DNA from: Clostridia bacterium
GTDB taxonomy: Bacteria > Bacillota > Clostridia > TANB77 > CAG-508
Length of the DNA stretch: 64,000 nucleotides
Assembly (NCBI GenBank): GCA_017469445.1
Contig: JAFUGK010000014.1
Coordinates: 1-64,000, forward strand
Direction: 5' to 3'
Shown: piece after piece, positions 7,332 through 16,665 of the stretch
Position numbering within the stretch: the stretch's first letter is position 1
Layout of the letters: the number at the start of each line of letters is the position of its first letter
Notes under the pieces: generated by a model
The model's input: only the letters and a program-made list of their open reading frames with translations
What the model was told of the DNA's origin: nothing
The model's database searches: none
Program-made: the position numbers and the translations under genes

Positions 7332-7388
7332 TAATTTAAAGGAAACTGTATTAGGCTTTTATCAGAATATTTTTAAGGAGGTATAATA

Positions 7389-9203
7389 ATGGAGTTAACT
7401 ATTATTAAAAAGAAAGATGCAAGAGTTAATAGAAAAACAGGGGAAATAATTGTTGGAAAACTGCGAGTAACAGCTTATGCAAGAGTTAGTACAGGGGATA
7501 AAGAACAACTAGATAGCTATGCTTCACAAGTAAAATACTATAAGGAGAAAATAGGAAAAAATCCTGAGTGGAGTTATGTGAATTTATATTCTGATGAAGG
7601 CATTTCAGGAACAACTGATTACAAAAGAAGTGGATTTATGCAAATGATAAATGATGCTTTACAAAACAAGTTTGATATGATTATTACAAAATCAATATCA
7701 AGATTTGCAAGAAATACATTAGACACATTAAAATATGTAAGAATGTTAAAAGAAAGAAACATTGCTATTTTATTTGAGGAAGAAGATATAAATACTTTAG
7801 AAATGGCAGGAGAACTTTTGCTAACAGTATTAAGTTCTGTTGCACAACAAGAAAGTGAAACAATCTCATCACATGTAAAGTTAGGACATAAAATGAGAAA
7901 AGAAAGAGGAGAAATACCTGGAAATGCAAGATGTTATGGATATGATTATAATTCGAAGGAACAAAAATTTATTATAATACCTGAAGAGGCAGAAATTGTT
8001 AAATATATTTTTCATACATTTCTTGAAGGACATGGTGCAGAATACATTGCAAGAACACTAACAAAAATGGAAGTACCTTCTCCCAAAAGTAAGAAAAAAT
8101 GGCACGAATCAACTGTTAGAAAAATATTATGTAATGAAAAATATAAAGGAGATGTTTTATTAGGCAAGACCATTACAATAGATCCTATTTCTCATAAAAG
8201 AATTAAAAATCAAGGTGAAGAAGACCAATATTATCTCTCAAATCATCATAAAGCAATTATAGAGCCTAATAATTTTGATAAAGTACAAGAAATTATGAAA
8301 GCAAGGTCAGGTGCAAGAGCAAATGGTAAAAGACTAGGTAATATTTCAAAGAAATTTACATTTAGTGGAAGATTGAAATGTGGATATTGTGGAGATAGCT
8401 TTTGTAGAAGGTCAGTATGTGTTAGACAAGGAAAAGCAGAACCTACATGGAATTGTATAACTTTTACCAAGATAGGAAAGTATAAATGCCCTAATAGTAA
8501 AGCAATTAAAGAAGATTTATTAGAAAATGCTTTTAATGATACATTTAAATTATTAACAAAAGACAACGGAATAGCGATGAATGAATTTGTAAATATAATT
8601 AAAACAAGTATAAGAGATAAAGCTCCAGAAGAAAAAATAAATGAAATAAATAAACAAAAAGAAAGCATTAAAGAAAAAATGTCTAAATTAGTTGATATGG
8701 TAGTTGATGGCAAAATAAGTGATGAATTATTTGAAAATAAAAAGAATTACTACAAAGAAAAAAATGATAAGCTAGATAAAAAAATTGAACAATATCAATT
8801 AATAACAGAAGACAATGATAAAGTTGAAAGTGGAATAAACAAAATAAGAAATATACTTGAAAATAAAGATTTATCTTATGAAGAAGAAAAATTTGATGCT
8901 GAATTATTTGATGCTTTAATAGACTATGTAATAATAGGGGGATTTAATGAGAATGGACAAAAAGATGAATATATGATAAGATTTATTTGCAAAAAAACAT
9001 TCAAATTTGCATTTCTTGAAGAGAAAAGTATTGAAAAGATAATAGCTAATAATACAATTAATAAAGATGGAACAACGCAAGATTATATTCCTGTTTTAGA
9101 TTTTATATGTGGATATCATTTTGCTACTTTTGAAAATATAAATGGAAAGCGAGAAAAAATATTGCATGACAAAATTCGTGTAAGACTTGAAGTAGAAAGG
9201 TAA
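7389..9203 (+). CDS. Large serine recombinase (integrase) of a mobile element
   Basis: The 604-residue site-specific recombinase has the resolvase domain at about residues 25–175, with LRVTAYARVST (nucleophile Ser34) and SISRFARNTLDTL. The recombinase domain follows (about 195–310, with WHESTVRKILCNEKYKGD). A zinc ribbon has Cys331, Cys334, Cys356 and Cys367, then a coiled-coil-rich C-terminal region begins at about 375. Length is normal for large serine integrases. A strong AAGGAGG site sits 8 nt upstream. No conjugation genes lie nearby, so this looks like the end of an integrated element or a remnant. Confidence 0.93.
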   Translation: MELTIIKKKDARVNRKTGEIIVGKLRVTAYARVSTGDKEQLDSYASQVKYYKEKIGKNPEWSYVNLYSDEGISGTTDYKRSGFMQMINDALQNKFDMIITKSISRFARNTLDTLKYVRMLKERNIAILFEEEDINTLEMAGELLLTVLSSVAQQESETISSHVKLGHKMRKERGEIPGNARCYGYDYNSKEQKFIIIPEEAEIVKYIFHTFLEGHGAEYIARTLTKMEVPSPKSKKKWHESTVRKILCNEKYKGDVLLGKTITIDPISHKRIKNQGEEDQYYLSNHHKAIIEPNNFDKVQEIMKARSGARANGKRLGNISKKFTFSGRLKCGYCGDSFCRRSVCVRQGKAEPTWNCITFTKIGKYKCPNSKAIKEDLLENAFNDTFKLLTKDNGIAMNEFVNIIKTSIRDKAPEEKINEINKQKESIKEKMSKLVDMVVDGKISDELFENKKNYYKEKNDKLDKKIEQYQLITEDNDKVESGINKIRNILENKDLSYEEEKFDAELFDALIDYVIIGGFNENGQKDEYMIRFICKKTFKFAFLEEKSIEKIIANNTINKDGTTQDYIPVLDFICGYHFATFENINGKREKILHDKIRVRLEVER

Positions 9204-9451
9204 ATGACTTTTCCACACACTATATCATTTAAAACTGCGGATGTATGCTTTTTATATGTTGTAGTTTAGTAAACTTAATAAAAGCTGTTATCTACTGAGA
9301 ATTACACAAGTCATCTTGAATGCGTAAGTGTAATGAAGTTAAAATAAAAGCACAATAAATTATAAATTGCAAAATAAAGAATTTATTTTTTATTGAAATA
9401 AAAAATATAATATGATATATTCTATTTAAGTAAAAAATGGGGGGACTAAAG

Positions 9452-10930
9452 ATGAATAAAAAAATTTTATCAATTACAATACTTTTAATTTTGGCACTTA
9501 TAACAGTATTACCAACTAATGTATTTGCAACTACTGGAGCACTAAATGAAATTGTAGAAAAATTTAATAATAGTAGTAATGTAAAAAACTATGGAGAAAT
9601 TTTAGGAAAGGAATTTCATGCAATAGTAGATGAAAACGAGCCAAATGTCTTATCCATTACAATAACTACTGGAGAAGAAATGTCAATAGTTAGTTATGAA
9701 TTACAAGGAAGTATTTTAAGTTATGAACATCTTGTAGATGATAGTTTAATTACAGCATATTTATTAGCTGATAGCATTGGACAAGTAAATGGATATGAAG
9801 ATGGTGAATTACTTAAAAATTTTAATATGTTTGCAGATGAAATTTCTAATTATACTGTAGAAAATGAAGGATTTGAATTAAAAGAAAATCAAAGCTATTA
9901 TTCTGCAAAAATGGATATTACTAAAAAAGTTCCATTAATTGATCAAAGTGAGTTTTATTTAAAACCAGATGATTTTGACATATTAAAAGAAATTATAGAA
10001 GAAGGTGAAAACGGAAACCAGAGCGGAAGAATATCAGGCTTTGCTTATAATTTAATTGTAGGAGAGGATTATAATTATATTTATATTGGTGAAGGAGACG
10101 AAATAACACAAAGCACATATAAATCAATATTATCTGCATTAGAAGTAATGTATGGGGAAAAAGTAGTAGAGTTTTTTAAAGAAGTTTATCCGGATTTTTC
10201 TGAAGGAAGTATATTTTCTGAAGGAATTACAGTAGAATTAGAAGTAGAAATGGACTTGGAAGAACATCCTATGTTTACTGGAACAAAAGTTACTTTAGTT
10301 ACAATTGATAATGAATATGTAAAGAATGAATTATTAAGAACAGAATACATAGGAGAAACTGTTAACCGTGGAGATAAAACAATAACATTAGATTTTGTAA
10401 AAGATAAATCATATAAATTAGGATTTTTTGATTCAGTAACTTCAAGTGATGCAGCATTTCTTTATAAATACATATTAGAACCAGTGGCTGAAGAAGCACA
10501 AGTTGAAATTGATGGTGATACAGTATATTTTAATGTAGATAATGGAAAAATTGTTCTTGGAGATAAAGATAATAGTCTTTTTAAAGTAGTAATTAGAGAT
10601 GAATATTTAGAAATATTGCCATCTAAAACAGATGTAGAAAAAACAACATTAACAGTAAAGCATGAAGGGGTAAAAGCAAAAGAATATAAAGAAGATGCAA
10701 CATCAGCTGACCAATTTCGTTATGGAGAATATAAGGTAACCGTAAATATTATATATGGAAATGAAATTGAAGAAGAAAAAGCTACTACTACAGATAATGA
10801 AAAAATAGAAGATACTACAATAAATAATCCTCAAACTGGAGATAATATAATGGTTTATGCTACATTATTAGTAATGTCATTAGTAGGAATTGTGGCTATA
10901 GGAAATAGAGTAATAAAACTTTTAAAATAA
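9452..10930 (+). CDS. Secreted, sortase-anchored surface protein (NPQTG)
   Basis: The 492-residue protein has a Sec signal peptide (MNKKILSITILLILALITVLPTNVFA, about residues 1–26). It ends in a sorting signal: NPQTG, a hydrophobic helix and a basic tail RVIKLLK. The acidic middle has no domain I recognise. The sortase two genes downstream is its likely processing enzyme. I chose ATG 9452 because the GGGGGG ribosome site at 9439–9444 overlaps the upstream in-frame ATG at 9437. Confidence 0.8.
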   Translation: MNKKILSITILLILALITVLPTNVFATTGALNEIVEKFNNSSNVKNYGEILGKEFHAIVDENEPNVLSITITTGEEMSIVSYELQGSILSYEHLVDDSLITAYLLADSIGQVNGYEDGELLKNFNMFADEISNYTVENEGFELKENQSYYSAKMDITKKVPLIDQSEFYLKPDDFDILKEIIEEGENGNQSGRISGFAYNLIVGEDYNYIYIGEGDEITQSTYKSILSALEVMYGEKVVEFFKEVYPDFSEGSIFSEGITVELEVEMDLEEHPMFTGTKVTLVTIDNEYVKNELLRTEYIGETVNRGDKTITLDFVKDKSYKLGFFDSVTSSDAAFLYKYILEPVAEEAQVEIDGDTVYFNVDNGKIVLGDKDNSLFKVVIRDEYLEILPSKTDVEKTTLTVKHEGVKAKEYKEDATSADQFRYGEYKVTVNIIYGNEIEEEKATTTDNEKIEDTTINNPQTGDNIMVYATLLVMSLVGIVAIGNRVIKLLK

Positions 10931-10990
10931 TATAAATAATTAGGGCATTCTGTATAGTAATAACGATAAATATAGGAGGTGAATAAAGCA

Positions 10991-11395
10991 ATGAACAAAA
11001 AAATAATTGCATTATTAGTTGGAATAATATGTATAGGAATCGGAGCATTTATGTTAGTTTCATACTTTAAAGCACAAAGTACACAAACAGCAGAAACCAC
11101 TGCTACTATAGTTAGAATAGATAGTGAGGTCGAAACAGATACAGATGGATTTGATACTAGATGGTATTACCCAGTGGTAGAATATACAGTTAATAATCAA
11201 AAATATGAAACAAGATTACCAGATAGTGGAACAACTAATTCTACATCTTATAAAGAGGGAGAATCAGTTGCAATAGTTTATAATCCAGATAAACCAGAAG
11301 AACTATCTAAAAAAGGAAGCAAAGGTGGTCTTTTTGGAGGAATATTCTTCATTGCATTTGGTATAATATCGTTACTTGCTATAATTAAAATGTAG
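10991..11395 (+). CDS. DUF3592-type membrane protein
   Basis: The 134-residue protein has an N-terminal membrane helix (about 5–25), a beta-rich extracytoplasmic segment with ATIVRIDSEVE, WYYPVVEYTVNNQKYETR and SVAIVYNPDKPEE, and a C-terminal membrane helix. This is the DUF3592 pattern. Function is unknown. It lies between the anchored protein and its sortase, probably in one operon. AGGAGG at 10974–10979 favours ATG 10991 over the upstream GTG. Confidence 0.7.
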   Translation: MNKKIIALLVGIICIGIGAFMLVSYFKAQSTQTAETTATIVRIDSEVETDTDGFDTRWYYPVVEYTVNNQKYETRLPDSGTTNSTSYKEGESVAIVYNPDKPEELSKKGSKGGLFGGIFFIAFGIISLLAIIKM

Positions 11396-11417
11396 ATAAA
11401 CTATAAGTAATTCCGAA

Positions 11418-11449
11418 TTAAAGGACTAGCAAAATTGTTAGTCCTTTAA
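11418..11449 (+). terminator. Hairpin before the sortase gene
   Basis: TTAAAGGACTA and its complement TAGTCCTTTAA form an 11-bp stem. Only a weak T-rich tail follows, so readthrough into the sortase gene is possible. Confidence 0.55.
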
Positions 11450-11470
11450 TTTCTCTAGGAGGTAACTTAA

Positions 11471-12253
11471 GTGAAAGGGAAAAGATATAGTAAAGAAACA
11501 ACAAGAAATATTAGTAGTATATCAAAAATTATAATAGCTATAATTATTGTTTTTATATTCGCTTTAATAATGCTATTTAGTGGAATAAAAGTATTTAACT
11601 GGGCAAAAGAAAATGAGCAAACCCAAGAGGTTTTAGAGAATATTTCTAATTTTATAAGTATTGCTAAAACTACAGATGGTATCGATAAATATAGTGTAAA
11701 TTTTAATAAACTAAAAGAAACTAATTCAGATATTATTGCTTGGTTAAAGGTAAACGGAACAGATATTGAGTATCCTGTTGTAAAAACGATCAATAATGAC
11801 TACTATATGACGCATAGCTTTGACAAAACTTATAATAGAGCTGGATGGGTATTTATGGACTACAAAAATAGATTTGATGGAACAGATGATAATATGGTTA
11901 TATATGCGCATAACCGTAGAGATGGTAGTATGTTTGGAACATTAAAAAATATACTTACAGAAGAGTGGCAAAACAAAGAAGAAAATTTTGTAATTAAATT
12001 CATAACAGAAAATGAAATAGCAGAATATCAAGTTTTTTCTGTATATAGAACAAAAAATGAAGAGTATTATATTACTACTAATTTTGAAACAGATAATGAA
12101 TTTAAAAAATTTATTGATACAATAAAATCAAGAAGTGTAAAAGATTTTGGAATAGATGTTAACACAGAAGACAATATACTTACATTATCAACTTGTGCAG
12201 ATAATATTAAATATAGAGTGGTATTACATGCAAAGAAGGTAAAAATTAATTAA
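11471..12253 (+). CDS. srtB: Class B-like sortase
   Basis: This 260-residue transpeptidase has one N-terminal membrane anchor (about 19–38). The catalytic His147 is in VIYAHNRRDGSMFG, Cys242 in TLSTC, and Arg249 follows. SrtB-type features include the N-terminal helices and the 'YAHN…MF..L' motif. It probably attaches the NPQTG protein encoded at 9452 to the peptidoglycan. It starts at GTG with AGGAGG upstream. Confidence 0.88.
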   Translation: MKGKRYSKETTRNISSISKIIIAIIIVFIFALIMLFSGIKVFNWAKENEQTQEVLENISNFISIAKTTDGIDKYSVNFNKLKETNSDIIAWLKVNGTDIEYPVVKTINNDYYMTHSFDKTYNRAGWVFMDYKNRFDGTDDNMVIYAHNRRDGSMFGTLKNILTEEWQNKEENFVIKFITENEIAEYQVFSVYRTKNEEYYITTNFETDNEFKKFIDTIKSRSVKDFGIDVNTEDNILTLSTCADNIKYRVVLHAKKVKIN

Positions 12254-12311
12254 AATGTTGCTTAAAAGCATTAAAAATGATATAGTTATAGTTAAATAAG
12301 GTTGTGAATAT

Positions 12312-12839
12312 ATGAACAAAAAGGTATTTTTAGTTGTTGTTTTAATAAATGTATTATGCATTACTCTAGGCATTATTTTGATTCCAAAGAATAATAATCA
12401 AATAGAGCAAAAAGAAACAAATGAATTAAATATTGAGAATTCAAATATTGTTATAAATAATGTAGAGGAAAAGGATAGTTCTATGGCTACTATACAAATT
12501 AAAGTTAATAATAGAGTATTAGATGTTGAATTAGAGAAAAATTCTTCTGCGGAAGCGTTTTTAGAAAAAGTAAAAAATAATGATGTAATTGTAAATGCTC
12601 ATGATTATGGTAATTTTGAAAAAGTTGGAAACTTAGGATTTAATTTACCAACAAACGATACGAGTATTACAACTGAACCTGGAGATTTAATTCTTTACCA
12701 AGGAAATCAAATTACTTTATATTATGATACTAATACATGGAATTTTACAAAACTTGGAAAAGTAAAAGGAGTTACTCAAGAAGAATTAAAGAGTATTTTA
12801 GGTAATGGAGATGTAACATTAGTTTTTACGTTAAAATAA
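12312..12839 (+). CDS. Membrane-anchored cyclophilin-like fold protein
   Basis: The 175-residue protein has an N-terminal hydrophobic segment (about 4–24). From about residue 59 comes a cyclophilin-like domain: IQIKVNNRVLDVELEKNSSAEAF…, NAHDYGNFEKVGNLGFNLP, GDLILYQGNQITLYYDTNTWNFTKLGKV, GDVTLVFTL. This matches the small bacterial cyclophilin-like family, which lacks the usual prolyl-isomerase active site. Role unknown. The ribosome site is weak. Confidence 0.7.
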   Translation: MNKKVFLVVVLINVLCITLGIILIPKNNNQIEQKETNELNIENSNIVINNVEEKDSSMATIQIKVNNRVLDVELEKNSSAEAFLEKVKNNDVIVNAHDYGNFEKVGNLGFNLPTNDTSITTEPGDLILYQGNQITLYYDTNTWNFTKLGKVKGVTQEELKSILGNGDVTLVFTLK

Positions 12840-12870
12840 ATTTGAGATGAAATAGATTGGAGTACAAATC

Positions 12871-13311
12871 ATGAGTTTTAAATACAGTAGGAAAATAAAT
12901 TATTATGAAACAGACAGAATGGGTGTAGTACACCATTCAAATTATATTAGATTTTTAGAAGAAGCAAGATGTAGATGGTTAGAAAGCCTAAATTTTTCAA
13001 TGGAAAAGATAGAAGGTTTAGGATATACAATTCCAACATTAGAAGTTTATTGCAAATATAAATACCATGTAACGAGTGGTGATGAAATTACAATTAAACC
13101 AAGAGTTGTAGAATATAACGGAGTACGAATGAAAATAGATTATGAAGTGTTTGATGCAAAAACAGGAAAAACAGTTATAGAGGCTTGGACAACACATTGC
13201 TTTACAAATAGAGAATTAAAGCCTGCTAATATGAAGAAAAATAACAAAGATATATATGAGTTATTTGAAAACTTATTTAATGAAGCAAAAAATATAATGG
13301 AGGTGAAATAA
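12871..13311 (+). CDS. Acyl-CoA thioesterase of the YbgC/FadM hotdog family
   Basis: The 146-residue single hotdog domain has NYYETDRMGVVHHSNYIRFLEEARCRWLE, containing the catalytic Asp and His of the 4HBT family, and a C-terminal WTTHCFTNRELKPAN strand. It hydrolyses acyl-CoA or a related thioester; substrate unknown. GGAG precedes the ATG. The cation-exporter gene begins 2 nt after its stop, so the two are co-translated. Confidence 0.85.
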   Translation: MSFKYSRKINYYETDRMGVVHHSNYIRFLEEARCRWLESLNFSMEKIEGLGYTIPTLEVYCKYKYHVTSGDEITIKPRVVEYNGVRMKIDYEVFDAKTGKTVIEAWTTHCFTNRELKPANMKKNNKDIYELFENLFNEAKNIMEVK

Positions 13312-13312
13312 A

Positions 13313-14413
13313 ATGGACAGAAATAAAGTAATAATAAAAACTAGTATTTTAGGAATTGTAGTAAATGTGATTTTAGTGATTTTTAAGGCAATTGTAGGCT
13401 TAATTGCAAATTCTATAGCAATTATTTTAGATGCAGTAAACAATTTAACAGATGCTTTATCTTCAGTAATAACAATTGTAGGGACTAAACTTTCTAATAA
13501 AGCACCAGACAAAAAGCATCCTTATGGATATGGAAGAATTGAGTATTTTACATCTGTAATAATTTCAGCAATTGTTTTATTTGCTGGTATTACAGCAGCA
13601 AAGGAATCTATTGAAAAAATAATAAATCCAGCTGAAGCGGAATATTCAATAACTGGATTAATAATCATTGCAGTTGCAGTAGTTGTTAAATTTGTGTTTG
13701 GAAGATATGTAAAAAACACAGGTAAAAAGGTAAATTCACAAAGCCTTGTAGCATCAGGTCAAGATGCGTTTATGGACTCAATTCTTTCATTTACAACTTT
13801 AGTTGCTGCAATTATTAATTATATTTGGCATTTAAGCTTAGAGGGATACTTAGGAGCAATAATATCAATTGTTATCATAAAATCAGCAGTGGAGATGCTA
13901 AAAGAAACTGTAGATTCAATGCTTGGAGAAAGAGCAGACAAAGAATTAACAACAAAATTAAAAGAAAAACTTATGGAATTTAAAGATGTACAAGGTGCAT
14001 ATGACTTAAATATACATAACTATGGCCCTTCAAAAATAGTGGCATCTGTGCATATTCAAGTTAGAAACGATATGACAGCAGAAGAAATACATATTTTAAC
14101 AAGGAAAATAGAATATGATATATATATGCAATTTGGTATAGTATTAACAATAGGTATTTATGCAGCAAATGACAAAGGAGAATATGGAGAGATAAAGAAA
14201 GAATTACAAAATATAATAAAGGAATATAAAACCATATTACAAGTTCATGGCTTTTATGTAGATAAAGAAAATAATGATGTATATTTTGACTTAATACTAG
14301 ACTTTGAAGAAAAGAATAAAGAGAAAATAATGAGTGAAATAATAGAAAAATTAAAATCTAAATATAGTAAATATAATTTTAATGTAATATTAGATTCTGA
14401 TATTAGTGATTAA
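13313..14413 (+). CDS. Cation diffusion facilitator transporter
   Basis: The 366-residue exporter has about six membrane helices in the first 200 residues. Metal-site-like DAVNNLTDALSS and the family motif HPYGYGRIEYF are visible, followed by a cytoplasmic ferredoxin-like domain (…YGPSKIVASVHIQV…). CDF proteins exchange Zn, Mn or Fe for protons. The C-terminal extension past residue 285 is longer than usual. GGAGGTG precedes the ATG. Confidence 0.9.
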   Translation: MDRNKVIIKTSILGIVVNVILVIFKAIVGLIANSIAIILDAVNNLTDALSSVITIVGTKLSNKAPDKKHPYGYGRIEYFTSVIISAIVLFAGITAAKESIEKIINPAEAEYSITGLIIIAVAVVVKFVFGRYVKNTGKKVNSQSLVASGQDAFMDSILSFTTLVAAIINYIWHLSLEGYLGAIISIVIIKSAVEMLKETVDSMLGERADKELTTKLKEKLMEFKDVQGAYDLNIHNYGPSKIVASVHIQVRNDMTAEEIHILTRKIEYDIYMQFGIVLTIGIYAANDKGEYGEIKKELQNIIKEYKTILQVHGFYVDKENNDVYFDLILDFEEKNKEKIMSEIIEKLKSKYSKYNFNVILDSDISD

Positions 14414-14431
14414 TGAAAGGGAGAAGCCAAA

Positions 14432-15001
14432 GTGAAAAAAGAAGTAATATATGTAACTCATAACAAGGGGAAAATAGCATCTGCACAAGAAAAGTTAAAA
14501 GACGTAGAACTTAAAATCTATGAATATGAATTAGAAGAACCAAGAAGTGATGATATAAAATACATATCAAAATACAAAGTTATGGAAGCATACAAATTGG
14601 TAAATAAGCCATGTATATCATTGGATTGTGGCTTTTGGATTGATGAATTAGATGGATTCCCAAGAGCTTTTGTTAATTTTTCTCTAGATACCATAGGAAT
14701 TGACGGAATATTAAAATTAATGGAAAACAAACCAAATAGAAGTTGTAGATTCACAGAATGCTTATCTTATTATGATGGAAAAGAATTGCATCAATTTATG
14801 GGAAAACATGAAGGAAAATTAACTGAAACACCATTGGGAAATAGTACAGAAAAAACCTGGTCTGATTTGTGGTATATTTTTAAACCAGATGGATATGACA
14901 AAACCTTAGCACAAATGACAGATGAAGAAAGATTAAATAGAATACCATATAATTCAGTTGATGCAATGGATGAATTTGCAAAATGGTGCAAAGAAAATTA
15001 G
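14432..15001 (+). CDS. Non-canonical purine NTP pyrophosphatase, RdgB/HAM1 family
   Basis: The 189-residue protein has VTHNKGKIASAQEKL, matching the family 'T.N..K' start. It also has SLDCGFWIDELDGFPRAF (the 'DDSGL…L.G.PG' equivalent, slightly divergent). HAM1 enzymes remove ITP and XTP from the nucleotide pool. The divergent acidic loop could mean altered specificity. It starts at GTG with a GAAAGGGAG site. Confidence 0.75.
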   Translation: MKKEVIYVTHNKGKIASAQEKLKDVELKIYEYELEEPRSDDIKYISKYKVMEAYKLVNKPCISLDCGFWIDELDGFPRAFVNFSLDTIGIDGILKLMENKPNRSCRFTECLSYYDGKELHQFMGKHEGKLTETPLGNSTEKTWSDLWYIFKPDGYDKTLAQMTDEERLNRIPYNSVDAMDEFAKWCKEN

Positions 15002-15017
15002 AAAAGGAGCATGTTAT

Positions 15018-15605
15018 ATGAGATTAATTTTAGCATCTGGTTCTAAACAAAGACAAGATATATTCAAAATGGTTGGATTTAAATATGAGGTAATAAAAAG
15101 TACAGTTGAAGAAAATAGTAATGCTACAGATCCAAATGAGTATGTTATGGAGTTATCTAAAACTAAGGCAGATTCTGTTGCAGAGCAAATAAATAGCGAG
15201 GCATTAATTGTTGCAGCAGATACTATAATATATATGAATGGAAAAATATATGAAAAGCCTAAAAGCAAAGAAGAAGCTTTTCAAAGCATAAAAGAAATGT
15301 CTGGAAACGTTAGTTATGCAATAACAGGTGTTACAATAAAAGATTTATATAATGATAAAGAAGTTAGCTTTTGCGATGTGGCAGACATATACATGAGAAA
15401 GGCTGAAGATGAAGAAATAAAATGGTATATAGATAATGAAGAAGATTTATTAAATATATCTGGCTATGCAATGCTAGGAAAAGCCTCAATATTTTTAGAA
15501 AAAGTTGATGGGGATTACAATACATTATTTGGAATATCTCCAAGCAAATTAGTAGACAAATTTAAGGAATTAGGATACAAAATAACAGATTTTGAATTAG
15601 ATTGA
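15018..15605 (+). CDS. maf: Maf-family nucleoside triphosphate pyrophosphatase
   Basis: The 195-residue protein starts MRLILASGSKQRQDIF, the Maf N-terminus (LASxSPRR). VAADTIIYMNGKIYEKPKSKEEA is the conserved DT…G…K segment, and SGYAMLGKASIFLEKVDGDYNTLFGI is the C-terminal signature. Maf proteins hydrolyse dTTP, UTP or modified nucleotides and are linked to division arrest. I place the start at ATG 15018, behind AAAAGGAG, not at the upstream in-frame ATG inside the previous gene. Confidence 0.9.
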   Translation: MRLILASGSKQRQDIFKMVGFKYEVIKSTVEENSNATDPNEYVMELSKTKADSVAEQINSEALIVAADTIIYMNGKIYEKPKSKEEAFQSIKEMSGNVSYAITGVTIKDLYNDKEVSFCDVADIYMRKAEDEEIKWYIDNEEDLLNISGYAMLGKASIFLEKVDGDYNTLFGISPSKLVDKFKELGYKITDFELD

Positions 15606-15629
15606 TAATATAATAAAAGGAGGTACAAT

Positions 15630-15884
15630 ATGAATAAACAAGATTTTATTAATGCATTAAAAGAAAAACTTAATTTAGACGAAGAAAAATGCACAATGAT
15701 TAATAGCATTATTGAAGATAATTTTATAATTGGAAAAATAGGTAAAGAAAAAATAATTGCTCAATTAGTTGAAAAACTAAAAATAAGTGAAGAAGAAGCA
15801 GATAATATTTATAATAAAGCAATGGAGATAATTAAATCTGGAATAACTAGTGCCCTAAAAAATCCATTTGGTTCAAAAGACTAA
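15630..15884 (+). CDS. Small hypothetical helical protein
   Basis: The 84-residue protein is rich in Lys, Glu and Ile and predicted helical (NKQDFINALKEKLNLDEEKC…). AGGAGG precedes its ATG. It may belong to the maf transcription unit. I recognise no domain; the layout recalls small ACP- or HU-regulator-sized proteins but supports no function. Confidence 0.6.
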   Translation: MNKQDFINALKEKLNLDEEKCTMINSIIEDNFIIGKIGKEKIIAQLVEKLKISEEEADNIYNKAMEIIKSGITSALKNPFGSKD

Positions 15885-15891
15885 TAATAGA

Positions 15892-15936
15892 TTAAAAAAA
15901 TGCAATTCATAGATAATATGAGTTGCATTTTTTCAT
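15892..15936. terminator. Bidirectional terminator between the Maf unit and the toxin gene
   Basis: AAAAAATGCAA and TTGCATTTTTT flank a TCATA/TGAG inner stem. It carries a T-run on both strands and separates convergent genes. Confidence 0.75.
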
Positions 15937-16199
15937 ACATTTTCATAATGAGTCCACATTCTTAAAATCTTTATTGTGTTTTCTTTTTCTAAAACCTGAT
16001 AAATTAATCTGTGCTGAAAATTTATTCTTCTTGAATAAGCACCAACTAAATCACCAATCAACTTTTCATAGGGTGGAGGATTCTGAAAAGGATTTTCTTT
16101 AATTATATCAATTAATTTTTTTGTTTTACTTTTTAAATTACTTGCTTTAATTTTTTCTAAATCTTTTAAAGCTTGTTTCCTATATACAATTCTATACAT
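15933..16199 (-). CDS. YoeB/RelE-type toxin
   Basis: The protein reads MYRIVYRKQALKDLEKIKAS…YEKLIGDLVGAYSRRINFQHRLIYQVLE…ILRMWTHYENV. The 'SRRIN-HRLIY' strand and C-terminal His-Tyr pair match YoeB-type mRNA interferases that cleave at the ribosome. I prefer the ATG overlapping the antitoxin stop (TAATG at 16199); an ATG two codons earlier (16205) is also possible. It is paired with the upstream antitoxin. Confidence 0.85.
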   Translation of the reverse strand: MYRIVYRKQALKDLEKIKASNLKSKTKKLIDIIKENPFQNPPPYEKLIGDLVGAYSRRINFQHRLIYQVLEKENTIKILRMWTHYENV

Positions 16200-16447
16200 T
16201 ACCATTTTACCTCTTTTTCATCTATACATTCTTTAATATCTTCTTTTAGCCCTTCTGTAATATCTTCTTTTAGATTTGGTATAGATGATATATACAAGGT
16301 TTCAATTAAATTATTGTAATCTTCTTCAGACATAATAACTGCATTTCCCTTTTTGGTTGATACATTGATTGTTTCATTATATTCTACGGCACTTTCTAAT
16401 AATTTATATATATTTTTCCTAAAATTAGTTATATTTGTATTAGTCAT
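16199..16447 (-). CDS. YefM/Phd-type antitoxin
   Basis: The 82-residue protein starts MTNTNITNFRKNIYKLLESAVEYNETINVSTKKGNAVIMSEEDYNNL, the Phd/YefM DNA-binding fold. An acidic C-terminal tail would bind the toxin. GAGGTG precedes ATG 16447. It overlaps the toxin start, and its promoter contains a palindrome, so autoregulation is likely. Confidence 0.87.
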   Translation of the reverse strand: MTNTNITNFRKNIYKLLESAVEYNETINVSTKKGNAVIMSEEDYNNLIETLYISSIPNLKEDITEGLKEDIKECIDEKEVKW

Positions 16448-16467
16448 AATTAACACCTCTTATGACC

Positions 16468-16496
16468 ATTATAGCATACGCTATAACGTACGTCAA
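16468..16496 (-). promoter_or_regulatory. Toxin–antitoxin promoter with palindromic operator
   Basis: On the minus strand TTGACG (16496–16491) and TATAAT (16473–16468) are 17 nt apart. The palindrome TATAGCATACGCTATA (16470–16485, 6-bp arms) lies in the spacer and over the -10 element, ideal for repression by the antitoxin complex. An ACGTAC palindrome is adjacent. Confidence 0.75.
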
Positions 16497-16602
16497 TATT
16501 ATTATATTATTTTTTGCAAATATAGTGATTTTATACAAAAGAACAAGGATGATGGTTCTTTTGATTACTTGTAACAAACTTGTAAAAAAAACTTAATAAA
16601 AC

Positions 16603-16649
16603 TGTAAAAAACAGCCAAAACCATTGCAAGAGTATATATATATATATAT
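16603..16649 (+). promoter_or_regulatory. Shared upstream element and TA tract of a prepilin-like gene
   Basis: TGTAAAAAACAGCC…TTGCAAGA closely resembles 55698–55725, upstream of the other prepilin-like block. It is followed here by a TA tract (16633–16649), as before the DGR target. Confidence 0.55.
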
Positions 16650-16665
16650 CAATTGCCTTTAAATA

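Noticed and set aside
7021-9400. Direct repeats AATAAATTATAAATT near 7030 and 9350 as attachment sites
   Set aside because: They are low-complexity AT-rich matches; no convincing att core could be separated from background.
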